Below, one piece after another: positions 9,101 to 16,476 of a stretch of DNA of 34,943 bases. This stretch comes from Spirosoma fluviale (GTDB taxonomy: Bacteria; Bacteroidota; Bacteroidia; Cytophagales; Spirosomataceae), in the NCBI GenBank assembly GCA_945906915.1, contig CAMDSI010000004.1, positions 1 to 34,943 of the forward strand. The letters are read 5' to 3'. Below the pieces are notes generated by a model. The model searched no databases. It was given only the letters and a program-made list of their open reading frames with translations, and had not been told where the DNA came from. Both the position numbers and the translations under genes were made by a program. The first letter of the stretch is position 1; the number at the start of each line of letters is the position of its first letter.

Positions 9101-9495
9101 TCTCTCAAGATCCTTATTTGAATTCTCGTCGTGGTAAATATGCTGAGCGTAACGGTGCTGAATTACCTTGGTCAGCTAACTTTGATTTCAAAGTAATTCA
9201 AGATTTCTATATCAATGTAGGTGGTAAGAAAAATACATTACAATTTACTTTAGATGTATTTAACTTAGGTAACTATGTCTCACCACAGTGGGGCTTAGGC
9301 CAATCAGCTATCCGTGCTAGTTTATTAAACTACACAGGAAATGATGCAACGACTGGTAAGCCTAGTTTCAACTTCCCTTACAGATATACTGGTAACCCTA
9401 CTTCATCTGTGCCTTTGACAGATTCATTCCAACGTAGCTTTGGTTTAGGATCAAGATGGCAAGCACAGTTTGGTGTACGTTATATCTTTAACTAA
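6136..9495 (+). CDS. TonB-dependent outer-membrane receptor, Oar-like, with carboxypeptidase-regulatory-like domain
   Basis: A 1119-residue outer-membrane transporter. Residues 1-29 form a Sec signal peptide ending in a FAQ-type cleavage site. A carboxypeptidase-regulatory-like (beta-sandwich) domain follows at about 36-95, containing SGTVVDEKGQGLPGATV and the FVGYK end motif. A plug domain with NVTVDGAFFNN and NVVTKSGTNDW lies at about 130-250, then a long beta-barrel. The chain ends in VRYIFN, with an aromatic residue next to last, as expected for barrel insertion. Such Oar/SusC-like proteins import large substrates, but no SusD partner or carbohydrate enzyme is adjacent, so the substrate is unknown. 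It stands alone, ends in its own terminator, and is divergent from selD. Codon use is smooth, suggesting high expression. Confidence 0.92.
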   Translation: MQRRFITKSVLLGAFFAFIMALPVGQAFAQGSTTSALSGTVVDEKGQGLPGATVIAIHEPTGSRYGASTRGDGRYNIVNMRVGGPYKVTISFVGYKESVQSGISLTLASELRQNFKLELNQAQLEEVKVVASRSSVINSGRTGAATTVSNSSITTLPTLNRSLGDFARLDPRANGLNFAGRNALYNNVTVDGAFFNNAFALSPTIGGQAGASPISIDAIDQFQVLIAPYDVRQGMATGANINVVTKSGTNDWTGSAYYFGTDQNQVGNKIGDVVNQYGNFARGQFGGRIGGALVKNKLFVFASFEQELQTQPGSNFIARRGGSNAANQSVATVEQLESIKSLLKSKFNYDPGAYEGWDRENYSQKANIRFDWNISDKHKFNLKYNYLRSYADVPPSSSGSLNGGRNPSATVLPFQGSLYRINNNLDSYIAELNSTFSSSVANNLTVGYTQMRDFRQSPVNNTPFPTVDIGNNNNNSLTAFGFEPFSANNILDSDIFQASDNLTVYAGKHVFTLGAAYETNAFRNGFAPNYYGGYQFKSVDDFIASVNTGVSNALQYQQSWSNYSTFPFAEMKGYTASLYAQDEFTAAKGLKLTFGLRADGTGFPVADDAKYNNAYVPSLTFRNNTVLRTNQLPDFTTLWSPRFGFNWDVKDDKTTQVRGGLGVFSGRVPYVWLSNQLSNNGVLFGSERLANPTNRPFNANVDAYRPAVATSIIPTSYNLAVTDPNFKFSQVFRANLALDKSLGNGWLVSLEGIYTKDINAVYLENINLPDSKVKAVGSDSRVIYYTLGANGLPSSTKNNQIYGGTRGLNAPTTGNTGLNPNISDAILIKNTQLGYSYALTATVSKAFDNGLFASLSYTNSDSRSVNDGGSIAQSQWRDRVVSGDPNENVASYSSYMQAHRINAYGSYKLNYLNEKAATTFGFTYSVAPAGRYSYTYSGDMNGDGQNNDLMYVPYGEGDILLKDLAVSYNVSQTFTYTAAQQWIDLDKFISQDPYLNSRRGKYAERNGAELPWSANFDFKVIQDFYINVGGKKNTLQFTLDVFNLGNYVSPQWGLGQSAIRASLLNYTGNDATTGKPSFNFPYRYTGNPTSSVPLTDSFQRSFGLGSRWQAQFGVRYIFN

Positions 9496-9530
9496 TAAAA
9501 AAGGGGACTTAGGTCCCCTTTTTTATTAGT
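9491..9530 (+). terminator. Intrinsic terminator of the TonB-dependent receptor gene
   Basis: A perfect 18-bp stem (9491-9508 with 9513-9530) closed by a TTAG loop. The stem has a GGGGAC/GTCCCC core with A6 on the left and T6 on the right. The receptor stop codon TAA (9493-9495) lies inside the left arm. It can work in both directions. Confidence 0.9.
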
Positions 9531-9565
9531 ATAGAGTATAGATTATAGAGCACAGATTATAGAGT

Positions 9566-9707
9566 TGGTTAACAAAAAAGGCGCAATCTGCGCCTTTTTT
9601 GTTGTATAGGAAATATTTTCCTCCGGACTGATTTCCTCTGAACTATTTGACTAAGCCGCAGGCGACTAGGACGAAGTCGACTAAGTTGCGAAGCAACGAC
9701 TCATTGA
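9566..9707. repeat. Composite hairpin repeat, copy 1
   Basis: First copy of a composite module. It starts with a terminator-like stem of 15 bp (9571-9585 with 9589-9603, loop ATC, core GGCGCA/TGCGCC). After a linker come three small hairpins in series: GCC-GCA-GGC, GAC-GAA-GTC and GTTGC-GAA-GCAAC, each followed by GACTA(A/G) or GACTCA. Compared with copy 2 it carries 15 extra bases (9629-9643); elsewhere the two copies are nearly identical. No coding sequence is convincing here. Confidence 0.9.
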
Positions 9708-9747
9708 TTGTTTTAGATTAGAGATAATAGAGTAAAGAGTAGAGATG

Positions 9748-9874
9748 TGGTTAACAAAAAAGGCGCAATCTGCGCCTTTTTTGTTGTATAGGAAATATGT
9801 TCCTCCGGACTATTTGACTAAGCCGCAGGCGACTAGGACGAAGTCGACTAAGTTGCGAAGCAACGACTCATTGA
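9748..9874. repeat. Composite hairpin repeat, copy 2
   Basis: Second, same-direction copy of the module at 9566-9707. The terminator-like stem is 9753-9767 with 9771-9785, and the three GCA/GAA-loop hairpins lie at about 9821-9865. The two copies are separated by about 40 bases of AT-rich sequence rich in TAGAG-like words, which also precede copy 1. The 403 bases between the receptor and the next gene (9496-9898) therefore hold a terminator, this duplicated module and the palindrome at 9874-9912, but no gene I can support. Confidence 0.9.
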
Positions 9875-9912
9875 CAAAACGTTTTAGTCGCGAAGCGACT
9901 AAAACGTTTTGT
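9874..9912 (-). terminator. Perfect 18-bp palindrome at the end of the UDP-glucuronate decarboxylase gene
   Basis: ACAAAACGTTTTAGTCGC (9874-9891) pairs exactly with 9895-9912 across a GAA triloop. The right arm contains the last codons and the TAG stop (9899-9901) of the leftward decarboxylase gene. It shares the GAA loop and GACTA word with the hairpins of the neighbouring repeat module. It may end leftward transcription or be a repeat that inserted at the gene end. There is no long T-run, so the terminator role is uncertain; the palindrome itself is certain. Confidence 0.6.
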
Positions 9913-10870
9913 GATGCGCCATTCTAAACAAATCATCCTTAGTCAACGACTTGAAATACTCATAGGTAATCTTTAAGCCATCAGCGCGATTAACTTTGGG
10001 CTCCCAGCCTAGAATGCTGCGCGCCTTGGTAATGTCAGGTTTGCGTTGTTTGGGATCATCTGTAGGCAATGGAAGGGAAATAAGCTTCTGTGATGTTCCC
10101 GTTAATTTGATGATCTCCTCGCCAAATTCTTTGATCGTAATCTCATCTGGATTTCCAATATTCACAGGCTGGGCATAATCGCTCAATAAGAGGCGATAAA
10201 TGCCTTCCACTAGATCATCTACATAACAAAAGGAACGCGTCTGAGAACCATCACCAAACATCGTTAAATCCTCGCCACGCAACGCTTGTCCTATAAAGGC
10301 AGGCAATACACGTCCGTCGTTCAATCGCATGCGCGGACCGTAGGTATTAAATATCCGAACAATGCGTGTTTCTAAGCCGTGATAGGTGTGGTAGGCCATG
10401 GTCATGGCTTCTTGAAAACGTTTGGCCTCATCATAAACGCCACGAGGTCCCACCGGATTCACATTTCCCCAGTATTCTTCAGGTTGAGGATGCACATTAG
10501 GATCTCCGTAAACCTCTGAAGTAGAGGCGATCAATACGCGCGCATTTTTCACGCGAGCTAAACCTAGGCAATTATGTATTCCAAGAGATCCTACTTTTAA
10601 GGTTTGGATCGGAATCTTTAAATAATCGATAGGAGAAGCAGGGGAAGCGAAATGCAGAATGTAATTTAGTTCGCCAGGTACGTGGATGAATTTAGATACG
10701 TCGTTATGATAAAACTCGAAGTGCTCTAATTTGAACAAGTGTTCAATGTTCTTAAGATCGCCAGTGATCAAATTATCCATCGCGATGACGTGATATCCCT
10801 CTTTGATAAAACGATCGCATAAGTGTGAACCTAGAAATCCAGCTCCGCCGGTGATTAAAACTCTTTTCAT
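9899..10870 (-). CDS. UDP-glucuronate decarboxylase (UDP-xylose synthase), SDR family
   Basis: A 323-residue extended short-chain dehydrogenase/reductase. The NAD-binding motif GGAGFLGSHL is at residues 8-17, and the catalytic Y146-x3-K150 lies in VYDEAK with T117/S118 before it. RGVYDEAKRFQEA and FNTYGPRMRLNDGRV are typical of UDP-glucuronate decarboxylases, which convert UDP-glucuronate to UDP-xylose. The gene directly upstream makes UDP-glucuronate, with one base between them, so the pair forms a UDP-glucose to UDP-xylose route. The last residues HKTF and the stop are encoded inside the palindrome at 9874-9912. A UDP-glucose 4-epimerase-like activity is less likely given the neighbour and motifs. 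Confidence 0.9.
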   Translation of the reverse strand: MKRVLITGGAGFLGSHLCDRFIKEGYHVIAMDNLITGDLKNIEHLFKLEHFEFYHNDVSKFIHVPGELNYILHFASPASPIDYLKIPIQTLKVGSLGIHNCLGLARVKNARVLIASTSEVYGDPNVHPQPEEYWGNVNPVGPRGVYDEAKRFQEAMTMAYHTYHGLETRIVRIFNTYGPRMRLNDGRVLPAFIGQALRGEDLTMFGDGSQTRSFCYVDDLVEGIYRLLLSDYAQPVNIGNPDEITIKEFGEEIIKLTGTSQKLISLPLPTDDPKQRKPDITKARSILGWEPKVNRADGLKITYEYFKSLTKDDLFRMAHHKTF

Positions 10871-10871
10871 A

Positions 10872-12182
10872 TTATTTTATCGTTTGACGGCCTATCGAAT
10901 AATAGGTGTAGCCTAATTCTTCCATTTGGTTTAATTCGTATAAGTTTCTTCCGTCAAATATGACTTTGTTTTTTAATAAACTATCCATTCGGTCGAAATC
11001 TGGCGTTCGGAATTGTGGCCATTCGGTGACGATCAAAAGGGCATCAGCTCCTTCTAAGGCTTCGTATGGATTCTTTGTGAAGGTGATTTTATCACCTAAG
11101 ATATTTTTAACATGGCCCATCGCTTCCGGATCATAAGCACTCACGGAAGCCCCAAGCCCTAATAAGGCATCGATATTGTATAAGGACGGTGCCTCTCTGA
11201 TATCATCCGTATAGGGTTTGAAGGCAAGGCCCCACATGGCGATTTTTTTGCCCTGTAGATCACCTTTAAAGTGTTTTTGAATCTGAGGTATTAACTTCGT
11301 TTTTTGGTTCTCATTTACTTTCATCACGGAGTCCAAAATCTTAAACTCATAGTCGTTCTCGGTGGATGTTTTAGCTAAAGCTTGTACATCTTTTGGGAAA
11401 CAACTTCCTCCATATCCGATCCCTGCAAATAGGAAGCGTTTTCCGATCCGAGAATCTGTTCCGATTCCTTTGCGCACCTCATCCACATTCGCACCTACGA
11501 GTTCGCACAGATTAGCGATCTCATTCATGAAGGTGATTTTAGTCGCTAAAAATGCGTTTGCTGCGTATTTAGTTAATTCTGCCGAACGTTCATCCATAAA
11601 GATGATCGGATTACCTTGGCGAACTAAGGGCGCATATAAGCGCGACATCAAGTCTTTTGCTCGCTCTGATTGCGTACCTATAACGACACGATCCGGTTTC
11701 ATAAAATCTTCTACGGCTACACCTTCTCGTAAGAATTCCGGATTGGAAACGACATCAAAATCCACTTTGGCCTGCTTAGCAATAGCGGAATGTACTTTTT
11801 CGGATGTGCCTACTGGAACGGTACTTTTATCAATGATAACCGCATATTCTGATAGGAGTGGGCCTAAATTATCCGCCACTTGCAAAATGTATTTTAAATC
11901 TGCCGAACCATCCGCACCAGGAGGGGTAGGAAGAGCTAGGAAAATGACTTTTGCTCCAGCAATACCCTCTTGTAAAGAAGTAGTAAAATCTAGACGCCCT
12001 TCTTCTGTATTTCTTTTGAACAAATCTTCTAAACCAGGCTCATAGATAGGGATTATGCCAGCCTGCATTTGTTTTACTTTCTCTTCATTAATATCTACGC
12101 AAGTAACGTGGTTTCCTGTTTCAGCGAAACAAGTTCCAGTGACTAAACCTACATATCCGGTTCCTACAACAGCTATTTTCAT
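10872..12182 (-). CDS. ugd: UDP-glucose 6-dehydrogenase
   Basis: Oxidises UDP-glucose to UDP-glucuronate with two NAD+. The 436-residue length is typical. Visible features are the N-terminal Rossmann motif VVGTGYVGLVTG (residues 5-16), IYEPGLEDL, DKSTVPVGTS, and the catalytic Cys261 in GYGGSCFPKD. The C-terminal domain has the GLAFKPYTDDIREAPS motif. It sits 4 bp downstream of pafA and one base upstream of the decarboxylase gene. The product is probably used for surface polysaccharide or as precursor of UDP-xylose, but no glycosyltransferase is seen nearby. Confidence 0.95.
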   Translation of the reverse strand: MKIAVVGTGYVGLVTGTCFAETGNHVTCVDINEEKVKQMQAGIIPIYEPGLEDLFKRNTEEGRLDFTTSLQEGIAGAKVIFLALPTPPGADGSADLKYILQVADNLGPLLSEYAVIIDKSTVPVGTSEKVHSAIAKQAKVDFDVVSNPEFLREGVAVEDFMKPDRVVIGTQSERAKDLMSRLYAPLVRQGNPIIFMDERSAELTKYAANAFLATKITFMNEIANLCELVGANVDEVRKGIGTDSRIGKRFLFAGIGYGGSCFPKDVQALAKTSTENDYEFKILDSVMKVNENQKTKLIPQIQKHFKGDLQGKKIAMWGLAFKPYTDDIREAPSLYNIDALLGLGASVSAYDPEAMGHVKNILGDKITFTKNPYEALEGADALLIVTEWPQFRTPDFDRMDSLLKNKVIFDGRNLYELNQMEELGYTYYSIGRQTIK

Positions 12183-12186
12183 ATTT

Positions 12187-13779
12187 TTACTGAATTACTT
12201 TACCAATACTTCCCGAGGGTTCATTTATTTTTAACCAATTGGCTAAGGTGCTAGAAATATCACTGATACTCGTTCGTTGACTCACTTCTTTTGGCTTTAT
12301 GTTCCACCCGAAAAATAACAAAGGTACGTGTGTATCATAAGCATATAAACTACTATGAGTAGTGCCTGTTTTGTTGCCTGAAAACCACTGAGGCTTTAAT
12401 AAATACATAAAGTCCCCGCTTCTGTGTTGATTGTAGCCGTTAGTAATCATTTCGCGGTAAAGCGAAGGTATTGGGCTGGAAGCAGTTTGTCTCATGTCCA
12501 CTAATTCAGCAAAACCAGGTTGTTTTTTGAATGATTTCTCCAAAACCTTGCCTACAGCCTCCTTCGAAATCTGTAATCTAGCTAGGTTAGCCTGATTCAG
12601 GTATATTTGGTAATTATCGGTTCCTGAAATGATATCCACCTCGCCAAAAGCTTGTTTTAGAGCCGATTTCGCTTCGTTAATCGCTTTTCCGTTATCAAAC
12701 ACACCACCCGGCATACGCTTGCTTTGAAGGTAAGCAGGAATTTCTGCCACCGCATGATCCGCCGTTAAAAACACTAAGTATTGATTCTTTCCTAGTTTGG
12801 CATCTAAATAGCTTAAAATTTCAGCGATATCTTGATCTAAACGCAAATAGGTATCTTCTAATTCAATAGATTGGGGTCCAAAAGAGTGTCCCACATAGTC
12901 TGGTGATGAAAAACTAATCGCTAAAAAATCGGTCGTGCCATTTTTTCCTAAATGCTCGTCTTCAATCGCTTTTAGTGCAAAATCTTTTGTTAGCGTATTG
13001 CCATAGGGGGTTGTGCGAAGAACTTCTAATGCATTTCCTCCCTTTAAGTCATGTGGGAAAGTCGGCGTTTTTTCACCTGGTAATTTACTTTCATACAGGC
13101 TATTATCTTCAGCTGATCTCGTGTAAGTAGAGATCGGATAAAGTGTATTCCATCCTTGGCTAACGAGCTTTTGAGGGCGACCCTCTAGGTTGAATTTTTG
13201 AACCCAAGTAGGCAGTTCTTTCAGGTAAAAGGACGAGCTTATCCAGTACCCATCAGCAGAGTCATACCAATAGGCTGCATCTGCCGTGTGCCCACCTGGC
13301 AAAATAGAACCTCTGTCTTTAAGTGCAATGGCAATTGTTTTTGATTTATAATTCTGTGCCATTTTCAATTGATCCGTAATGGTAGAAGTCCAAAGGTTTT
13401 TAGGGGACATAATTCCCGCCTTACTTTTGCTTCCTACGGTTTGAACGGTAGAATCATCAGTACAATACATTTTTTTTCCGTTAGAGACTTCGATCCATTC
13501 ATTGCCTACTATGCCGTGAACCGCAGGAACCGTTCCTGTGTACACACTAGCATGTCCAGCTGCCGTCACCGTAGGAGCGTAATTATAGTGATTATCCGTA
13601 CAATTCATACCTTCATTCATGAGGCGTTTAAACCCATTATTAGAATAACGGTCGTAGTATCTATTTAAATAATCATAACGCATTTGATCAACTACAATGC
13701 CTACAACGAGTGCAGGTCTCTTTTGTGCTGTAGCTGTTAGCGATAATAAAGCGAGTGACAGAATGAGAATCTTTTTCAT
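12187..13779 (-). CDS. pafA: PafA-type alkaline phosphatase (periplasmic)
   Basis: A 530-residue secreted phosphatase of the PafA branch of the alkaline phosphatase superfamily. Residues 1-18 form a signal peptide ending in TAQ. By likeness to Elizabethkingia PafA, metal ligand D31 lies in VVDQMRYD, nucleophile T72 in PTVTAAGHAS, N93 in VGNEW, and the phosphate-contacting K154/R156 in ALKDRG. Later metal ligands lie in SSPDYVGHSFG, LTADHAV and the THVPLLFFG region. These residues favour phosphomonoesterase activity over phosphodiesterase. PafA enzymes release phosphate from organic esters and are often not repressed by phosphate. The gene overlaps the HsdR_N gene by 4 bp and is followed 4 bp later by ugd. 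Confidence 0.9.
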   Translation of the reverse strand: MKKILILSLALLSLTATAQKRPALVVGIVVDQMRYDYLNRYYDRYSNNGFKRLMNEGMNCTDNHYNYAPTVTAAGHASVYTGTVPAVHGIVGNEWIEVSNGKKMYCTDDSTVQTVGSKSKAGIMSPKNLWTSTITDQLKMAQNYKSKTIAIALKDRGSILPGGHTADAAYWYDSADGYWISSSFYLKELPTWVQKFNLEGRPQKLVSQGWNTLYPISTYTRSAEDNSLYESKLPGEKTPTFPHDLKGGNALEVLRTTPYGNTLTKDFALKAIEDEHLGKNGTTDFLAISFSSPDYVGHSFGPQSIELEDTYLRLDQDIAEILSYLDAKLGKNQYLVFLTADHAVAEIPAYLQSKRMPGGVFDNGKAINEAKSALKQAFGEVDIISGTDNYQIYLNQANLARLQISKEAVGKVLEKSFKKQPGFAELVDMRQTASSPIPSLYREMITNGYNQHRSGDFMYLLKPQWFSGNKTGTTHSSLYAYDTHVPLLFFGWNIKPKEVSQRTSISDISSTLANWLKINEPSGSIGKVIQ

Positions 13780-14219
13780 GAATAGGAGGGGAAATCGCTT
13801 AGGATCTCGGATGATTTGTTGAAAATGTGGTAATGAAGTCCATTGGTAATAACTAAATAATTAGCTTGTTGGGTTTTTTGGTATTGACTAATTTGTTGTA
13901 GTGTTTCTAAGTTTAATTCTACCTGAGGAGCTTTGCATTCAATTAACATAAAAACATCTCCTTGAGTGTTGTATATACGAATATCAGTTCGTCTGTTCAA
14001 TTTATCTACCTTCATACCCCTTTCAATTTGAAATAGGCTGGCGGGATAGTTCAAGTGTTTTACTAAATAATTAATGCAATGTTGTCTGACCCACTCTTCA
14101 GGTGTAAGTAATCGATATTTAGTAGAGATCTCTTCGAAAATATATAGTTTTCCTTCATTTTTCTTTACTTTGTGAGAATAGGCAGGAAAAACTAGGATTA
14201 GATCCGGAGATGTTGTCAT
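13776..14219 (-). CDS. Solitary HsdR N-terminal (PD-(D/E)xK nuclease-like) domain protein
   Basis: About 147 residues matching the type I restriction R-subunit N-terminal domain (HSDR_N_2) found as a stand-alone protein across Bacteroidota. The nuclease-fold core reads TDIRIY (D79), then IECKAP (E94, K96), a plausible PD-(D/E)xK site. No helicase domain or HsdM/HsdS partner is present, so it is not a complete restriction enzyme; the role is unknown. An in-frame TTG at 14226-14228 would add three residues; I prefer the ATG at 14217-14219. The gene overlaps pafA by 4 bp, so it is the first gene of the four-gene leftward unit. Its conserved lone form suggests a housekeeping role rather than defence. 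Confidence 0.8.
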   Translation of the reverse strand: MTTSPDLILVFPAYSHKVKKNEGKLYIFEEISTKYRLLTPEEWVRQHCINYLVKHLNYPASLFQIERGMKVDKLNRRTDIRIYNTQGDVFMLIECKAPQVELNLETLQQISQYQKTQQANYLVITNGLHYHIFNKSSEILSDFPSYS

Positions 14220-14286
14220 CTTTATCAATATAAGCTCTAAATTAATCTTTTTGCTTAATTAATTCATCACAAAGAAGCGTATAAAT

Positions 14287-15060
14287 ATGAAAACGAAAGA
14301 GGAAATTGTTCAGAATTGGTTGCCCCGGTATACGGGGACGAATTCAGATGCATTTGGGCAATATATTTTATTGACTAATTTCAAGAATTACGTCGATATG
14401 TTTGCGGAGAAATTTGGCGTTGAAATATTGGGTCAGGATCGTCCGATGCAGACTGCAACAGCGCATAATATAACAATCATTAATTTCGGGATGGGTTCAC
14501 CTATGGCGGCCACCGTGATGGATATATTATCTGCCATTAGTCCTAAAGCGGTTCTTTTTCTAGGGAAATGCGGTGGTTTGAAGAAGAATTTGGCTTTAGG
14601 GGATTTGATCTTGCCTATTGCTGCGGTTCGTGGAGAAGGGACATCAGATGAGTATATGCCTAAAGAAGTGCCAGCCTTACCCTCTTTCCGCTTGCAGCGT
14701 GCCGTTTCTTCCATGATTAAGAAACATGAATTAGATTATTGGACTGGTTTAATTTATACGACTAATCGCCGTGTTTGGGAGCATGATGAAGTATTTAAAA
14801 CCTATTTATCGGATATTCGGGCGATGGGAATTGACATGGAAACTGCCACGATATTTACGGTAGGTTTTAAGAATAAGATACCACATGGAGCCTTATTATT
14901 AGTATCTGATAATCCAATGACCCCTGATGGGGTTAAGACGGATGCAAGTGATAAGAATGTCACAGCCAATTTTGTGAATAAACACTTACAAATCGGTATC
15001 GACGCCTTGGAAGAATTAGCGAATTCTGGAGAATCGGTAAAACACTTAAGATTCGACTAA
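14287..15060 (+). CDS. amn: AMP nucleosidase
   Basis: A 257-residue protein of the nucleoside phosphorylase superfamily matching the compact Bacteroidota AMP nucleosidase, which splits AMP to adenine and ribose 5-phosphate. The phosphorylase-fold marks are INFGMGSPMAATVMDIL (about 61-77), LGKCGGLKKNLALGDLILP, and GIDMETATIF with the acidic residue that contacts the ribose. The late LLLVSDNPMTPDGVKTD segment holds the conserved Asp near the base. The longer N-terminal domain of E. coli Amn is absent. It is a single gene, divergent from the HsdR_N gene, converging on the TPR gene with a shared hairpin between. Confidence 0.9.
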   Translation: MKTKEEIVQNWLPRYTGTNSDAFGQYILLTNFKNYVDMFAEKFGVEILGQDRPMQTATAHNITIINFGMGSPMAATVMDILSAISPKAVLFLGKCGGLKKNLALGDLILPIAAVRGEGTSDEYMPKEVPALPSFRLQRAVSSMIKKHELDYWTGLIYTTNRRVWEHDEVFKTYLSDIRAMGIDMETATIFTVGFKNKIPHGALLLVSDNPMTPDGVKTDASDKNVTANFVNKHLQIGIDALEELANSGESVKHLRFD

Positions 15061-15064
15061 AAAA

Positions 15065-15088
15065 AAGGCCTTCATTATCGAAGGCCTT
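15065..15088 (-). terminator. Intrinsic terminator between amn and the TPR gene
   Basis: AAGGCCTTC (15065-15073) pairs with GAAGGCCTT (15080-15088) across a 6-nt loop. On the minus strand the stem is followed by a run of about eight T, so it ends the leftward argS-gpx-menA-TPR transcript well. On the plus strand the following bases are less T-rich, so it is weaker for amn. Confidence 0.85.
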
Positions 15089-15091
15089 ATG

Positions 15092-16444
15092 TTAGTTGCA
15101 AAAATCTCTAATCACATTATAGGCTCCTGCATAGCCGAGTTCTCCGGATTTACTTAGGTCTAAACAGCCAGAAGAATCATTAAGAGCTAGTTTTATGATT
15201 CCACGAATGAAATAGGCTTCTGCGTATTTGGGATTTAAAAGGATGGCATTACTGCAATCTTGGATGGCATTACGCTGATCTCCTAAGGATGATTTCGCTA
15301 CACCTCTCAGAAAATAGGCTTCAGCATAGGTAGGTTGAAGTGAAATGGCTCTGTTGTAATCATCCATCGCATTTTTAGGATCTCCAGATTTTGATTTAGC
15401 TAATCCTCGGTGAAAAAATACTTCCGCCCTTTCCACACTCATATCTGTCATTTTCGTGCGATCCACTAAACCATTACGTAAGTCGTCTAATTGAATTTTG
15501 CCAAGTTTCGCTGTATAGAGAATTTTCGCATTTTCATTATTGCCAAAATCAATAGCCCGAGTAAAATCTTCCATCGCAGCTCTTTGGTCCCCCAGCTTCG
15601 CTTTTACGAATCCTCGACCATATAAAGCTTCTATTTTCTCCGGATCTAATTCTAAAGCTTTATTGAAGTCCTCTAATGCGCCTTTCTCTCCATTTTCGCC
15701 TCGGTAATTTTCTAATTGAGTTTTGCACAAACCAGAATAATACCAATCATCAGCTTTCTCGGGACTTAATTTTAGCACCTCAGAGAAGTCAGCTAATGCT
15801 CCCTTAAAGTCATTGGTTTTCATTTTTGCAAAGGCACGTCCGGACATATAATTCGTGCGCTTTGGTGTAATTTCGATGGCCTTATTATAATCTTCAATGC
15901 TTCCCGCAAAATCCCCTAATTTTGATTTACTTTCGGCTCTAGCGGCTAGTGTGGGGGCATAATCGGGTACTAATTCCAATGATTTATTAAAGTCTGTGAT
16001 GGCTGCTCGGTAGCTTTCAATTTTGTTTTTGGAAATTCCGCGACTAAAATAGGCCGTTCCCTCTAAAGGATTTAAACGAATGGCTTCGTTATAATCTTGA
16101 ATGGCTAAGGGATGTTTATCTTGTTTGCTATGGCTTTGGCCGCGGGCAATAAAGGCTTCGAAGTACATGGGCTTTAACTCGATGGCTTTATTAAAGTCCA
16201 AAATAGCGCCTTGGAAATCCTTTAAATTGTATTTTGCAAATCCTCGGTTATAATAAGCAATTGGATTGGGATTGGCTGCCGTTTTTTCAATTTCCAAACT
16301 GAAATTGCGTAAGGCATCCGCATAGTTGCCAGATTTATTCTGATTTAAACCAATCTCTAAGTAATTGATTTCCGTTGTCTGTGCTGATAAAGATAAACTG
16401 CTTGCTACAAAGGCGAAGACTAGTAGGCCAATTCTGAATTTCAT
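15092..16444 (-). CDS. Secreted tetratricopeptide-repeat protein
   Basis: A 450-residue protein with a signal peptide (residues 1-22, ending in SAQ) followed almost entirely by about 11 TPR units of 34-40 residues. The repeats share the pattern AYxxRGxxKxxLGDxxxAIxDFNKAIELxP; unit 6 carries a short insertion (RGENGEKG) and unit 8 is degenerate. TPR arrays bind peptides or partner proteins, so this is probably a periplasmic scaffold, but the partner is unknown. It is the last gene of the argS-gpx-menA run, 32 bp after menA, and ends at a strong terminator. A second, cytosolic TPR protein lies at 32453-33856 and is not a close copy. Confidence 0.88.
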   Translation of the reverse strand: MKFRIGLLVFAFVASSLSLSAQTTEINYLEIGLNQNKSGNYADALRNFSLEIEKTAANPNPIAYYNRGFAKYNLKDFQGAILDFNKAIELKPMYFEAFIARGQSHSKQDKHPLAIQDYNEAIRLNPLEGTAYFSRGISKNKIESYRAAITDFNKSLELVPDYAPTLAARAESKSKLGDFAGSIEDYNKAIEITPKRTNYMSGRAFAKMKTNDFKGALADFSEVLKLSPEKADDWYYSGLCKTQLENYRGENGEKGALEDFNKALELDPEKIEALYGRGFVKAKLGDQRAAMEDFTRAIDFGNNENAKILYTAKLGKIQLDDLRNGLVDRTKMTDMSVERAEVFFHRGLAKSKSGDPKNAMDDYNRAISLQPTYAEAYFLRGVAKSSLGDQRNAIQDCSNAILLNPKYAEAYFIRGIIKLALNDSSGCLDLSKSGELGYAGAYNVIRDFCN

Positions 16445-16476
16445 TTCGCTATTATTTTTTGTAAAAATAAGCGAAA

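Noticed and set aside
9566..9874. CRISPR array or attachment site
   Set aside because: Only two long direct copies with hairpins and no regular spacers; no cas gene, integrase or tRNA nearby.
9745..9927. 60-codon open frame on the plus strand
   Set aside because: It is composed of the repeat module and terminator hairpin and runs into the antisense end of the decarboxylase gene; no protein character.
11362..12045. Long open frame (227 codons) on the plus strand
   Set aside because: It is antisense to the conserved core of ugd, and its translation has no recognisable domain; a shadow of the real gene.
13776..14219. Type I restriction-modification system
   Set aside because: Only an HsdR N-terminal domain is present; no helicase, HsdM or HsdS is nearby.
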